DNA of 64,000 nt from an uncultured Oscillospiraceae bacterium (GTDB lineage: Bacteria; Bacillota; Clostridia; Oscillospirales; Acutalibacteraceae). The stretch is from contig CABUNG010000012.1 in NCBI GenBank assembly GCA_902492895.1, positions 1 through 64,000 of the forward strand. Reading direction: 5' to 3'. The translations under genes and the position numbers were made by a program. Within the stretch, counting starts at the first letter, position 1, and the number at the start of each line of letters is the position of its first letter. Positions 37,800 through 46,406 of the stretch are shown piece after piece. The notes beneath the pieces are model-generated. The model worked only from the letters and a program-made list of their open reading frames with translations. It was not told the DNA's origin and ran no database searches.

Positions 37800-39167
37800 T
37801 TATACTATAGTGTCCGGAGGAGGCGTTTTTATGGCACCGGCGTCCGAAAAAACCACACGCCGGTATCGGTAAAACATCAGGGCCGTCACGGCGACGGCGA
37901 GGAAATCGGCCACCGGTTCGGCTGTAAACACACCCGAGACACCCCACAGGCGGGAAAAAACGAGAACCAGCGGGATGAGCAGCAGCACTTTCCGCAGCAG
38001 GGCCAGAAACAGGGAAATGCCCGCGCGCCCGGTGGCGACAAAGGTCTGCTGGCAGGCCATTTGAACGCCGAGCAGCAGACTCATGAGCATATACACCCGC
38101 AGGGCGGGCACCGCAACGGCAAACAGATCCGCGTCGCTGCTGAACAAACGGACGAACAGGCCCGGGAACAGCATGACGAACGCCCACAAAGCGGTGGTAA
38201 ACCCTGCCGAGGAGAGCAGAAACAGTTGAAAGGCTTTTTTTACCCGGTCAAACTGCTTCGCGCCGTAATTGAAGCTGATGATGGGCTGTACGCTCTGCCC
38301 GAGGCCCACCATGGGCAGCAACAGCAGCTGCATCACACTCGCGAGAATGGAATAGGCCCCTATGTATCGTTCCGCGGACACCATGTCGGGGCTTACCGCT
38401 TTTAAGCTCATATTGATGACGATGCCCACGAGGCTTTCGGTCGCGTTCATGATAAAGGGGGAGACACCCAGCGCCAGAACCGGACCGATCAAGCTCCAGC
38501 GGGGCCTCATGCGGGACAAGCGGATTCTCAGGCGGGTCCGTTTGCCGCAGAGGAAGCCCAGCACCCAGAGCGCGGACAGGCACTGGGATACCACCGTCGC
38601 GATGGCGGCGCCCTGCACCCCCATGCCGAAGCCGTAGATCAGAATCGGATCGAGAACGATGTTCGTCACGGCGCCGAGCAGGACGGTGAGCATGCTCATC
38701 ATGGCCAGGCCCTGGGTGTTGATAAAGGCATTGAGTCCCAGCACCAGCAGCACGGGCAGGGTGCCCAGGATATACATGCGGAAATACGAAACCGCGTAAT
38801 CGATGATGCTGTCCGTCGCCCCGACGAGATAGAGCAGGTCCCGGCAGAAAATCAGGCATACCGCCATGATCACCGCGGAAAAACCGACCAGAAGGGGGAT
38901 GCAGTTTCCGAGGATATCCTCCGCGCCGTCCCGGTCGTTCCCGCCCATTTTAATCGCGGCCAGGGCCGCTCCGCCCGCGCCGACCATGGTGCCGAACGCG
39001 GACACGATCATAATCAGCGGCAGGCACACCCCCAAAGCCCCCAGGGAACGGACCCCCTCGTCCCCCGGCAGATTGCCGATATACATGCGGTCGACCATAT
39101 TGTACAGGGCGTTGATCAGCTGTGCCGTGATGGCCGGAATCGCCAGCCGAAACATCAGCCGGCCCAC
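37800..39167 (-). CDS. MATE family efflux transporter
   Basis: A 455-residue inner-membrane antiporter with 12 predicted helices in two similar halves (each opening near IPAITAQLINALYNMVDRMYIG and LGVSPFIMNATESLVG). The first half carries the MATE pattern of a conserved Asn/Asp helix pair. The substrate (drug, toxin or metabolite) is unknown. The visible start is GTG at 39167. The frame stays open upstream and a good AGGAGAGG site lies at about 39220, so the true N-terminus may be some 15 residues longer, using a rare start codon. It is followed on the same strand by fhs after 98 bases. Confidence 0.9.
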   Translation of the reverse strand: MGRLMFRLAIPAITAQLINALYNMVDRMYIGNLPGDEGVRSLGALGVCLPLIMIVSAFGTMVGAGGAALAAIKMGGNDRDGAEDILGNCIPLLVGFSAVIMAVCLIFCRDLLYLVGATDSIIDYAVSYFRMYILGTLPVLLVLGLNAFINTQGLAMMSMLTVLLGAVTNIVLDPILIYGFGMGVQGAAIATVVSQCLSALWVLGFLCGKRTRLRIRLSRMRPRWSLIGPVLALGVSPFIMNATESLVGIVINMSLKAVSPDMVSAERYIGAYSILASVMQLLLLPMVGLGQSVQPIISFNYGAKQFDRVKKAFQLFLLSSAGFTTALWAFVMLFPGLFVRLFSSDADLFAVAVPALRVYMLMSLLLGVQMACQQTFVATGRAGISLFLALLRKVLLLIPLVLVFSRLWGVSGVFTAEPVADFLAVAVTALMFYRYRRVVFSDAGAIKTPPPDTIV

Positions 39168-39325
39168 GCTGTCGTTCCGCAGATCGGCGGATGCGCGGTT
39201 CCGAAGTGAAAAAGCCGTGGGAATCCTCTCCTAACGATGCGGGTTGTCAAAGGAAACGCGCGGCGGCTTCCCGGTCAGGGAAAACCGCCGCGCCGGAATC
39301 CATTGTTGCTATCGAATTTCAGCCC

Positions 39326-40273
39326 TTACGCTTTGCGCCGGATGGCCTCTTTGGCCGCTTCCACGATATGGGCAGCGTTCAGGCCATACAGATTCAGCAG
39401 TTCGAGAGCCGGACCGGACTTGCCGAAGGTGTCGTTCACGCCCCCCCGCAGGACCGGGACGGGAACCGTCTCACAGACCACCTCGGCCACGGCTCCGCCG
39501 AGTCCGCCGATGATGTTGTGTTCCTCGGCCGTGACGATGGCTCCGGTTTCTTTTGCCGCCCGGACGATGCAGTCCCGGTCGATCGGCTTGATGGTCGCCA
39601 TGTTGATCACGCGGGCGCGGATCCCCTCGTTTTTCAGGGTTTCCGCCGCGGCCAGCGCTTCGCCGACGAGCAGGCCGGTCGCGATGATCGCGACGTCGCC
39701 GCCCTCGGTCATCTCAACGGCTTTGCCGATTTCAAAGCGGTAATCGTCCCCAAACAGCACGGGAACCGGCAGACGGCCGAACCGCAGATACACCGGGCCG
39801 TCCAACTCCAGGGCGGCGCGGACCGCCTGCTTGGCCTCGGTATCGTCGGCGGGATTGAGTATGGTCATGCCGGGGATGGTCCGCATCAGGGCGATGTCCT
39901 CGCAGCACTGATGAGTGGCGCCGTCCTCGCCGACCGAGATGCCCGCATGGGTCGCGCCGATCTTGACGTTGAGATGCGGGTAGCCGATGGAATTGCGCAC
40001 CTGCTCAAAAGCGCGGCCCGCCGCGAACATCGCAAAAGACGACGCAAAAACCTTTTTGCCCGCCGCGGCGAGTCCCGCCGCGATGCCCATCATGTTGCCC
40101 TCCGCGATGCCGCAGTCGAAGAAACGGTCGGGATAGGCTTTCTTGAAACCGCCGGTCTTGGTCGCGGCCGCGAGATCCGCGTCCAGCACCACCAGATCGG
40201 GATACACCTCCGCCAGCTCGACCAGCGCCGCGCCATAGGAGTCACGAGTTGCTTTTTTGATCACGTCCGCCAT
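39326..40273 (-). CDS. tktB: Transketolase, C-terminal subunit
   Basis: A 315-residue half-enzyme that pairs with the next gene to form transketolase of the non-oxidative pentose phosphate pathway. It carries the pyrimidine-binding domain (CGIAEGNMMGIAAGLAAAG near residues 53-71, with the catalytic Glu) and ATHAGISVGEDGATHQ near 108-123, and the C-terminal fold (VRGGVNDTFGKSG in the last third). The start overlaps no other gene and lies three bases after the stop of the N-terminal subunit gene. Split transketolase is common in Clostridia and archaea, so this is not a broken gene. Confidence 0.95.
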   Translation of the reverse strand: MADVIKKATRDSYGAALVELAEVYPDLVVLDADLAAATKTGGFKKAYPDRFFDCGIAEGNMMGIAAGLAAAGKKVFASSFAMFAAGRAFEQVRNSIGYPHLNVKIGATHAGISVGEDGATHQCCEDIALMRTIPGMTILNPADDTEAKQAVRAALELDGPVYLRFGRLPVPVLFGDDYRFEIGKAVEMTEGGDVAIIATGLLVGEALAAAETLKNEGIRARVINMATIKPIDRDCIVRAAKETGAIVTAEEHNIIGGLGGAVAEVVCETVPVPVLRGGVNDTFGKSGPALELLNLYGLNAAHIVEAAKEAIRRKA

Positions 40274-40276
40274 CGT

Positions 40277-41122
40277 TTACGCCTCCTCCAGCTCGGCCAG
40301 GACGGCTTTGAGTTCCGTCATGGCCTGTTCGTATTGTTCCGCGTTGGGAGCCGAACCGTGCCAGCTCACCTGATCCTCCATGAAGGAGACGCCGCGGCCC
40401 TTGTGAGATTTCTGAATGATGGCGGTGGGCTTATCCTTACAGGCTTTCGCGGCCTCGAACGCCCGCTCGATCTGGTCGAAATCGTGGCCGTCGATCTGTT
40501 CGACATGGAAACCGAAAGCCTCGAATTTTTCCGGGATGGGATAGGGGGAATTGACCTCCTCCACCGTTCCGTCGATCTGCAGGTTGTTGTTGTCCACGAT
40601 GACACAGAGGTTGTCGAGCTTCTTATGGGCAGCGAACATCGCGGCCTCCCACACTTGGCCTTCCTCGATTTCGCCGTCGCCCAGCACCGCATAGGTCCGG
40701 TAGGACGCGCCGTCCAGCTTGGCGGCGAGCGCCATGCCCACCGCGGCCGAGATGCCCTGGCCGAGGGAGCCGGTCGACATATCCACGCCCGGGGTCCCCT
40801 TCATATCGGGATGTCCCTGGAGCATCGCGCCCGCGTGGCGCAGTTTTTTGATTTCCTCCTCCGGGAAAAAGCCCCGGAGCGCCAGCGCGCCGTACAGAGC
40901 GGGCGCACAGTGGCCCTTCGAGAGGACAAACCGGTCGCGCCCCTCCCACTTGGGACGCGCAGGATCCACGTTCAGTTCCGAAAAGTAGAGATACGCGAGC
41001 GTATCCGCTACCGACAGGGAACCGCCGGGATGCCCGCTTTTGGCGTGGAACGTCCCTTCGATGACCTCCATGCGGATGCGGGTAGCCGCCGCGGCGAGCT
41101 GTTTTTTCTTTAAAGCATCCAT
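40277..41122 (-). CDS. tktA: Transketolase, N-terminal (TPP-binding) subunit
   Basis: A 281-residue half-enzyme with the TPP-pyrophosphate domain. GHPGGSLSVADTL near residue 30 and the TPP motif GDGEIEEGQVWEAAMFA near residues 149-165 with the following NNNLQIDG are characteristic. Together with the downstream subunit it forms a functional transketolase. The start at 41122 (MDALKKKQL) has GGAAGGAATACGG upstream. A much longer open frame reaching 41950 is only the antisense of the lipoprotein gene. The two subunit genes are separated by three bases and are certainly cotranscribed. Confidence 0.96.
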   Translation of the reverse strand: MDALKKKQLAAAATRIRMEVIEGTFHAKSGHPGGSLSVADTLAYLYFSELNVDPARPKWEGRDRFVLSKGHCAPALYGALALRGFFPEEEIKKLRHAGAMLQGHPDMKGTPGVDMSTGSLGQGISAAVGMALAAKLDGASYRTYAVLGDGEIEEGQVWEAAMFAAHKKLDNLCVIVDNNNLQIDGTVEEVNSPYPIPEKFEAFGFHVEQIDGHDFDQIERAFEAAKACKDKPTAIIQKSHKGRGVSFMEDQVSWHGSAPNAEQYEQAMTELKAVLAELEEA

Positions 41123-41344
41123 CCGTATTCCTTCCTTTCCCGGCCGCCTGCCTGGAACAGCCTGCGGCCATAACAGCATACAGATGGTAGTATACCACAG
41201 TACGGCAAAAAACACCAGCGGACACCAGGAAAAAGTTGGGGCTTTCCGGACGTCCGGATTCGGGCATTTTGCCGAGAAAACGCCGCCGGGCCGTTTCAGG
41301 CGGATGTCCACAAAATTCCGGAAAATTTTCGACGGGAAAAGCAG

Positions 41345-41373
41345 TGGACAAATCCCCTTGCGGCATGTATAAT
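41345..41373 (+). promoter_or_regulatory. Promoter of the foldase lipoprotein gene
   Basis: TGGACA (41345-41350), a 17-bp spacer and a consensus TATAAT (41368-41373) lie 38 bases before the start at 41411. Confidence 0.75.
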
Positions 41374-41410
41374 ATAAGAATCGTGCGGCACAACGAATGG
41401 AGGTACATAT

Positions 41411-42718
41411 ATGAGGAAGATCAAAAGCATGGCCTGCGCTGTCGTAGCGGCGTGTTTCGCGTTTTCCATGACGCTTGCGGGCTGTTCCACTCCGGAATAT
41501 GCCATGACGGTGGACGGCCAGCAATATACCACGGGCGAATATCTCGCCTATCTGTACAACGTCTATTATTCCATGGCTCAGAACATGGCCATGTACCAGA
41601 TGTACGGCATGGATCCGTGGGCGCAGACCGTTCCTTACGGGGAGGGGGACGACGCCGAGAACCTGTCCACCGCCGAATTCATCAAGCGCACAGCGCAGGA
41701 TACCATTATCCGGCAGAAAGCGCTGGAAAATATGCTCAAAGAGAAAAACGTTCCGCTGGATGAGGAAAAGCTCGCCGAAGTGGAAAAAACGCTCAAAGAT
41801 TTGAAAACCGACGCCTACATCGTGTATGGATTCAACAACGAGAGCTTCGCCAAGATGCTCAAGGCCACCCAGCTCAACGAATGGTCCCTGTTCTACGGCA
41901 CCTATGACAAGGGCGGCGCCAAGGCGATGAGCGAAGAGGAAATCCGCCAATACTTCGTGGACAATTTCCTCAGCTATAAAATCATCGAATTCAAACTCGT
42001 CGACAGCTCCAACAAACCGCTGGACGACGACGCGATCCAGGAATACCGCGACCGGCTGAACAAGTACCTGGCCGAGTTTGAAAAAACGGGTATGACCAGC
42101 GAGGATTTCGACAACATCATCAAGATGAGCGCGGCCGACGACGAGGCCGCCAAAGGGGACGGCAAAGACGATACGTCGTCGAATCCCAGCAGTGACGCTT
42201 CCTCCAACCCCAGCAGCGATGCGTCGTCGAATCCGAGCAGCGACGCTTCCTCCAACCCCAGCAGCGACGCGTCGTCGAATCCGAGCAGCAATGCCTCCTC
42301 CAACCCCAGCAGCGACGCCTCGAATCCCGACGGGGACAACGGGGATGGGGACGACGAGGATAAAGAAGACGAGAACACCGATCCCAACCGCAAGGATATC
42401 GACGCCAACATCTACGGAGACGAGGATTTCACCAACGCGGTCAAAAAAGTGGAAGTCGGCAAAGCGTCTATCCAGGAATACAAAAAGGGCGGTACCTCCG
42501 ATACCATCGCCCTGATCTTCCGCATGGATCCCGAAAAGGACCGGAAAGACGGCAAGGATTACTTCGCCGAGAAACGCAACGACATCATTTATGGTGCCAA
42601 ATACGAAGAATTCGACAAGGAAGTCACCGAGTATATCAAAACCCTGGAGGTCACCTATGTCGACCGGGCCATCAAGGCCTGCAAACCCCAGAATTTTGAA
42701 AAAGCGGCGAACGCCTGA
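41411..42718 (+). CDS. SurA/PrsA-like foldase lipoprotein with a tandem-repeat insert
   Basis: A 435-residue lipoprotein: the signal ends in LAGC (Cys near residue 25) and is followed by a SurA_N-like helical segment (VDGQQYTTGEYLAYLYNVYY near 34-53, then EEIRQYFVDNFLSYKIIEF near 178-196). A parvulin core is poorly recognisable, so chaperone rather than isomerase activity is possible. Between residues 256 and 303 are six perfect or near-perfect copies of SSNPSSDA, followed by a very acidic Asp/Glu stretch, which makes a flexible linker. The C-terminal part (IQEYKKGGTSDTIALIFRM) resumes the fold. The start has TGGAGGTACAT upstream and the gene has its own promoter and terminator. Confidence 0.8.
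   Translation: MRKIKSMACAVVAACFAFSMTLAGCSTPEYAMTVDGQQYTTGEYLAYLYNVYYSMAQNMAMYQMYGMDPWAQTVPYGEGDDAENLSTAEFIKRTAQDTIIRQKALENMLKEKNVPLDEEKLAEVEKTLKDLKTDAYIVYGFNNESFAKMLKATQLNEWSLFYGTYDKGGAKAMSEEEIRQYFVDNFLSYKIIEFKLVDSSNKPLDDDAIQEYRDRLNKYLAEFEKTGMTSEDFDNIIKMSAADDEAAKGDGKDDTSSNPSSDASSNPSSDASSNPSSDASSNPSSDASSNPSSNASSNPSSDASNPDGDNGDGDDEDKEDENTDPNRKDIDANIYGDEDFTNAVKKVEVGKASIQEYKKGGTSDTIALIFRMDPEKDRKDGKDYFAEKRNDIIYGAKYEEFDKEVTEYIKTLEVTYVDRAIKACKPQNFEKAANA
42176..42319 (+). repeat. In-frame tandem repeat, 6 x 24 bp (48-bp superperiod)
   Basis: Six units encode SSNPSSDA (one has Asn for Asp). The codons alternate: odd units use TCG TCG AAT, even units TCC TCC AAC. The true DNA period is therefore 48 bp, repeated three times. 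Loss or gain of units would keep the reading frame. Confidence 0.93.
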
Positions 42719-42744
42719 CGCGGCAAATACTTAAACATGCAGGC

Positions 42745-42790
42745 AAAAGACAGCGCAGAAAGCAGCGATGCTTTTTACGCTGTCTTTTTT
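42745..42790 (+). terminator. Terminator of the foldase lipoprotein gene
   Basis: AAAAGACAGCG (42745-42755) pairs with CGCTGTCTTTT (42778-42788) and T residues follow. The loop contains a second small stem. Confidence 0.8.
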
Positions 42791-43144
42791 ATGCTCACAA
42801 AGAAATGCATCGATGGACAAGGGTAACAGGGTTTTCGGCGTGAAAACGGGTGCTGGCGGCGTTGTCCTCGTGGCCGGGCGGCCCCGCCAAAACCAAAAAT
42901 GCCGCTGGCCGCCTTTTTGACCGCCGGCAGGCATGTTGGCCCTTGTCAACCGATGCTATGGTTTAGGATTATGCCGAACGAGTTTTACTTTTATGTGTGG
43001 CGTTAGAGAGAGTCAAGAAGTCTGCACGCTGCGGCAATACAGCAAAACGGAAGAACGCCACGTTGTATTTTCCATTTTGTATAACGATGAACCGCCTTGT
43101 CCGGTCCCTGCGGCAGAGAAATTGCTGTTTGACGAATGAAGCTA
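42791..43144. other. Non-coding region at the border of the AT-rich island
   Basis: About 350 bases without a supported gene. The left part (42830-42930) is GC-rich with interrupted palindromes; from about 42940 the sequence becomes AT-richer, as in the surface-protein gene that follows. Short open frames here have no ribosome-binding sites. Confidence 0.55.
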
Positions 43145-43180
43145 AAGAAAGCTCTGCAACAATCGTTGCAGAGCTTTCTT
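43145..43180 (-). terminator. Terminator of the surface beta-helix protein gene
   Basis: A perfect 16-bp stem (43145-43160 with 43165-43180) with an AATC loop lies ten bases after the stop codon and is followed on the minus strand by a T-rich stretch. Confidence 0.88.
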
Positions 43181-43189
43181 GGGAAGATC

Positions 43190-44872
43190 TTATTTGCTGT
43201 ATGTTTTCTTTCTCACAGAAACGGTTGTGCCAACCAGCGCCATACAGGAAATGCCGATCAGCATCAGCATCCATACAACATTGCTGCTGTCGCCTGTCGG
43301 AGGAACTTCCGGGGTAAGCTTCGCCACGACGGTGTCCTTCTCGGTGATTTCCTTCGTCATAGCCGCATCGCTGAAATACTTGCCGCAGACCTCGCAGTAC
43401 CAGTATTCGATGTTGCCTTCGGCCTCCGTGGTGGCGGATTTAGCCTCGACATGCTTCACCGTATGCTTGTGCATGTCGATTTTGCCATCCTCGCCTATGT
43501 CCAACGTAAAGTTGTCGGATTTATTCTCGACCTTCGGAGCGTCCTCGCCCTCGGAAACCTGGATAAGCGGAAGCTCTTTTTCGCTGTTGTCGGTATAGGT
43601 AAGGGTGCTCTCTTCGGCAAATACAAGCGAGGCTTCTTTACCCTTATTGTCTACGTTTATACCATACCAGGAGCCTTGGCCGGTTACAACATCCAGCTTG
43701 CCGGTCACGGTGACCTCAGACGCATTGACAATCAGCGGGGCACCGGCCGCAGAACCTTCGTGGTTCAGGACAACATCGTCGATCACTACGCCCTTGGAGC
43801 CCTGTACGTTCAGCACATTTCTGACAGCCTCTTTGCCGTCGGCAGTCAGTTTGCCGCCGGTCAGGGTAAAGCCGTCCGCTCCATTGATGCTCACCAGGTT
43901 GGCTCTCCAGTTGTTGACGCCGTTTTCCGTATTGGGAGTAAAATCGTCGCCGGGTTTTAGGGCAAAGCCGTTCAAATCAAAGGTAATATTCTTATTGGCA
44001 GGGTCAATCTGGAGGCCACAGTCGCCGTTAACCAGATAATCTTCGGTCAGCTTAACGGTGGTGCCGGCCGGAACCTTATTAAATATCTCGCCGGAAAGGT
44101 TTATACGGCTGTCCACCAAAACCGAAAGACCGTCGCTTACGAAAATATCGTTGCTCGCGCTGGTGGCATATGTCGTATTGTCAATGAAATTGGAAATGTC
44201 AATGGTCGTGTTTTTAAGCGTGATAGTGCCGTTTTTAACGGTATCGGTTCTGGCGGTAACCCACGAACGCACCGTCACATTTTCCAAAACAGCGTTGCCT
44301 GCGTCGGCGGTGCTGAAATAGATGGAACCGCTGTTGACCGCATCTTCAGACTGCCCTTCTACCGGCAAAAGCTCAACGTCTTTAAGCGCAAAGTCTTTGC
44401 CCAATACCTCAACAGCTTTATTGACGCCGCCGATGGGATCTGTCTCAGCATAATACAGGTTTTTATTGGCCTTTAAATCGACGTTTTCAATCGTCACGCC
44501 GCTGCCGATAACCGTTAAAAAGTTCTGGTTATGCCAGACACCGCCCGTAGCCGCGTCCGGGGTAACGGAACTGGTAATGACGACATCGCCCTTACCGACA
44601 ATTTTGAGATTGTCAGCTGTGATGGGGAAGATAAACGGACCGGTTTCGCCGTTTACAGGCTCGCTTGTAGTAAAGGTCTTGGAAAGCTCATATGTACCCG
44701 CCGCGAGCTCCCAAACTTGGTCATCCGCCTGGTTTTCAATAGCCGCTTCCAGCTGTTCAACTGTGGCGATAGACACCGCATTGCCGCTTTCGGCCAGCGC
44801 GGCCATCGGCATGAGGGCCAGCACCATGCAAAGGGCCAGCAGAACGCTTAAGGGTTTTCGTTTTACTTTCAT
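43190..44872 (-). CDS. Cell-wall-anchored beta-helix surface protein
   Basis: A 560-residue secreted protein of unknown ligand. A signal peptide (MKVKRKPLSVLLALCMVLAL...ALA) covers the first 27 residues. The body has a right-handed beta-helix pattern: many short strands with Asn/Gly/Val turns (VENVTVRSWV-, ITLKNTTIDISN-, LVNGDCGLQID-type stacking) and no visible catalytic motif. Near residue 490 a CEVCGKYFSD segment resembles small surface repeats of Clostridia. The C-terminus has VPPTGDSSN, a membrane helix and RKKTYSK, a variant LPxTG sorting signal. GGAGG precedes the start at 44872. Base composition is clearly more AT-rich than its neighbours, suggesting acquisition. A (CTGT)14 tract lies 127 bases upstream. 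Confidence 0.85.
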   Translation of the reverse strand: MKVKRKPLSVLLALCMVLALMPMAALAESGNAVSIATVEQLEAAIENQADDQVWELAAGTYELSKTFTTSEPVNGETGPFIFPITADNLKIVGKGDVVITSSVTPDAATGGVWHNQNFLTVIGSGVTIENVDLKANKNLYYAETDPIGGVNKAVEVLGKDFALKDVELLPVEGQSEDAVNSGSIYFSTADAGNAVLENVTVRSWVTARTDTVKNGTITLKNTTIDISNFIDNTTYATSASNDIFVSDGLSVLVDSRINLSGEIFNKVPAGTTVKLTEDYLVNGDCGLQIDPANKNITFDLNGFALKPGDDFTPNTENGVNNWRANLVSINGADGFTLTGGKLTADGKEAVRNVLNVQGSKGVVIDDVVLNHEGSAAGAPLIVNASEVTVTGKLDVVTGQGSWYGINVDNKGKEASLVFAEESTLTYTDNSEKELPLIQVSEGEDAPKVENKSDNFTLDIGEDGKIDMHKHTVKHVEAKSATTEAEGNIEYWYCEVCGKYFSDAAMTKEITEKDTVVAKLTPEVPPTGDSSNVVWMLMLIGISCMALVGTTVSVRKKTYSK

Positions 44873-44997
44873 TGTTTTTTCCTCCTGAAAAGATATTTTT
44901 AACAAAAAAGACATACGCCGTCCGCTGTTAAACGGGCAGAATATGTCTTTATGTTCCTATGCCATTTGCAGTTATACCGAAAAAAAGACAGAACTAT

Positions 44998-45054
<57 letters not shown>

Positions 45055-45346
45055 TAAAATTATGCTCTGCGATTTCATAAAAATCAAGACCTTTTATGTA
45101 AATAATCTGAATTCCTATCTTCAACGATTAGAATATCACAGTTTCCTTTAATTTACAACTAAAAACCAATAAATTTTGTTTTTAAAAAAATACGCCCAAC
45201 CAGGCGAAGATGTTTGACCATTTTCCAAAATGATTTCTCCGGTCAGAAAATCCAATTGACACGTTCGGGCTGCAAAACCGGCCTTTTCATTGGGCCGTAT
45301 CCAATCCGGTCCCCGTTTTTCGCGCGAATTTCCGCCCGAACGCCTC

Positions 45347-45376
45347 TTGACAAGAACGGAACCGATGTGGTATACT
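45347..45376 (+). promoter_or_regulatory. Promoter of tRNA-Gly
   Basis: A consensus TTGACA (45347-45352), an 18-bp spacer and TATACT (45371-45376) lie 20 bases before the mature tRNA 5' end. Confidence 0.85.
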
Positions 45377-45396
45377 AGCACACGCGCCAGAGACAG

Positions 45397-45472
45397 GCGG
45401 CTTTAGCTCATCTGGTAGAGCGCCACCTTGCCAAGGTGGAGGTAGCGAGTTCGAGCCTCGTAAGCCGCTCCA
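45397..45472 (+). tRNA. tRNA-Gly (anticodon GCC)
   Basis: A 76-nt tRNA. The acceptor stem is GCGGCTT with AAGCCGC, discriminator T and encoded CCA. The D arm is AGCTC...GAGC, the anticodon stem CCACC/GGTGG encloses TTGCCAA with GCC as anticodon, and the T arm is GCGAG-TTCGAGC-CTCGT. It has its own promoter and a terminator directly after it, so it is transcribed alone. It marks the edge of the AT-rich island, a common integration site, but no integrase or attachment-site duplication is seen. Confidence 0.98.
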
Positions 45473-45473
45473 C

Positions 45474-45508
45474 GCCGTCGCGGACATACACAGTCCGCGA
45501 CGGCTTTT
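45474..45508 (+). terminator. Terminator of tRNA-Gly
   Basis: A perfect 12-bp stem (45474-45485 with 45493-45504) follows the CCA end directly and is followed by a T-run. Confidence 0.93.
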
Positions 45509-45513
45509 CTTTT

Positions 45514-45811
45514 TGAAACGTTACCGGCTCACCCACGCCGTCGTTCCTCTGCGCAAAACGTCACGCCGGCCGCGGATATGCCCTTGTAAACGCGGGCATG
45601 ACGCCTCCGCCGCGCTGCCAGCTTTTGGCGGGGTTGCGCCTTGCGGCGCCCTTTTGTCCCACCCTCACAACAGGGCAGCCCCTCACACGCGAAGTGTGAG
45701 GGGCTGTTTACATGTATGGCTGCACACCCGCGTGCTTCGGCATCCAAACGCCATGTCCTCTCGGGCGTGCTCTTTCGCGGGAGGTCCTTTTTCAAAAATC
45801 AAGCGCCGTGT
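45514..45811. other. Intergenic region with a terminator-like hairpin
   Basis: No gene is supported. A perfect 13-bp stem (45676-45688 with 45694-45706) with loop GCGAA is followed by TTT. It may end the minus-strand small membrane protein transcript or belong to an extragenic palindromic element; a similar GC-rich alternating stretch precedes it (45612-45650). Confidence 0.5.
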
Positions 45812-46126
45812 CTATCCATTCCGCCCGCCGCGGAAAGGGAATCCCGAAAACGGCCGGCTCCCCCGCCGGGCGGCCGCAGGCGGTCCCGCGTCGTATGTCC
45901 ATTCCGGTTCCTCGCCCCGCCTGCGCGTGGGAACGGCCAGCGCCGCCAGCGAAGCCAGAACCCACAAGGGCAAAAGACTGGCAACAAAACTCTGAAAACC
46001 GGTTCCGTATTGCACGGCCGCCCAAACCAGGCAGGCCAATACCTGCAGGATAAAAAACGCTTTCCGGGACCGTCGCTTGCAGACGCCGAGAACCCCCATC
46101 AGCAGCAACGCAACGACCAGCAACAC
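45812..46126 (-). CDS. Small two-helix membrane protein
   Basis: A 104-residue protein starting at GTG 46126 with a good AGGGAGGGG site. Two hydrophobic segments (about residues 1-15 and 27-66, the latter long enough for two passes) flank a short basic loop (CKRRSRK). The tail is basic, Pro/Gly/Arg-rich and probably cytoplasmic. No family is recognised. It stands alone between the tRNA and the carboxypeptidase gene; the 280-bp gap upstream (46127-46406) contains only the dac terminator and no clear promoter. Confidence 0.5.
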   Translation of the reverse strand: MLLVVALLLMGVLGVCKRRSRKAFFILQVLACLVWAAVQYGTGFQSFVASLLPLWVLASLAALAVPTRRRGEEPEWTYDAGPPAAARRGSRPFSGFPFRGGRNG

Positions 46127-46361
46127 CGGGCACCCCTCCCTTTTCTAAAGCGGTCAGCCGCAGCCCGCCCCTCTACGTCCACGATACCGCCATGTTCCTG
46201 TGCGGAGCGCAGGAACGGCGAAGCCGCCGGGACGGCAGCCCCAAATGACGGGAACCATGTTCTCACAGGCGTCCGAAGGCTTGGTGCGCAAGGCTTCGGA
46301 CTACGCCGTGAGGTTATTTTACCATGCGGACGGCGGCGGTGTCAAACCAGCACGCACGCAG

Positions 46362-46391
46362 ACGGCCCGCCTCCCAAAGGAGGCGGGCCGT
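46362..46391 (-). terminator. Terminator of the D,D-carboxypeptidase gene
   Basis: A perfect 13-bp stem (46362-46374 with 46379-46391) with loop CAAA lies 16 bases after the stop at 46407. Confidence 0.85.
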
Positions 46392-46406
46392 TCATCGCAT
46401 GCGCGG

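Noticed and set aside
39326..41122. Transketolase as a gene broken in two
   Set aside because: Both halves have their own ribosome-binding sites and normal ends; split transketolase is standard in Clostridia.
42176..42319. CRISPR-like array
   Set aside because: Units are 24 bp, directly adjacent without spacers, and translate into one peptide repeat.
45397..46126. Genomic island integrated at tRNA-Gly
   Set aside because: The AT-rich stretch lies beside the tRNA, but no integrase, no repeat of the tRNA 3' end and no phage gene was found.
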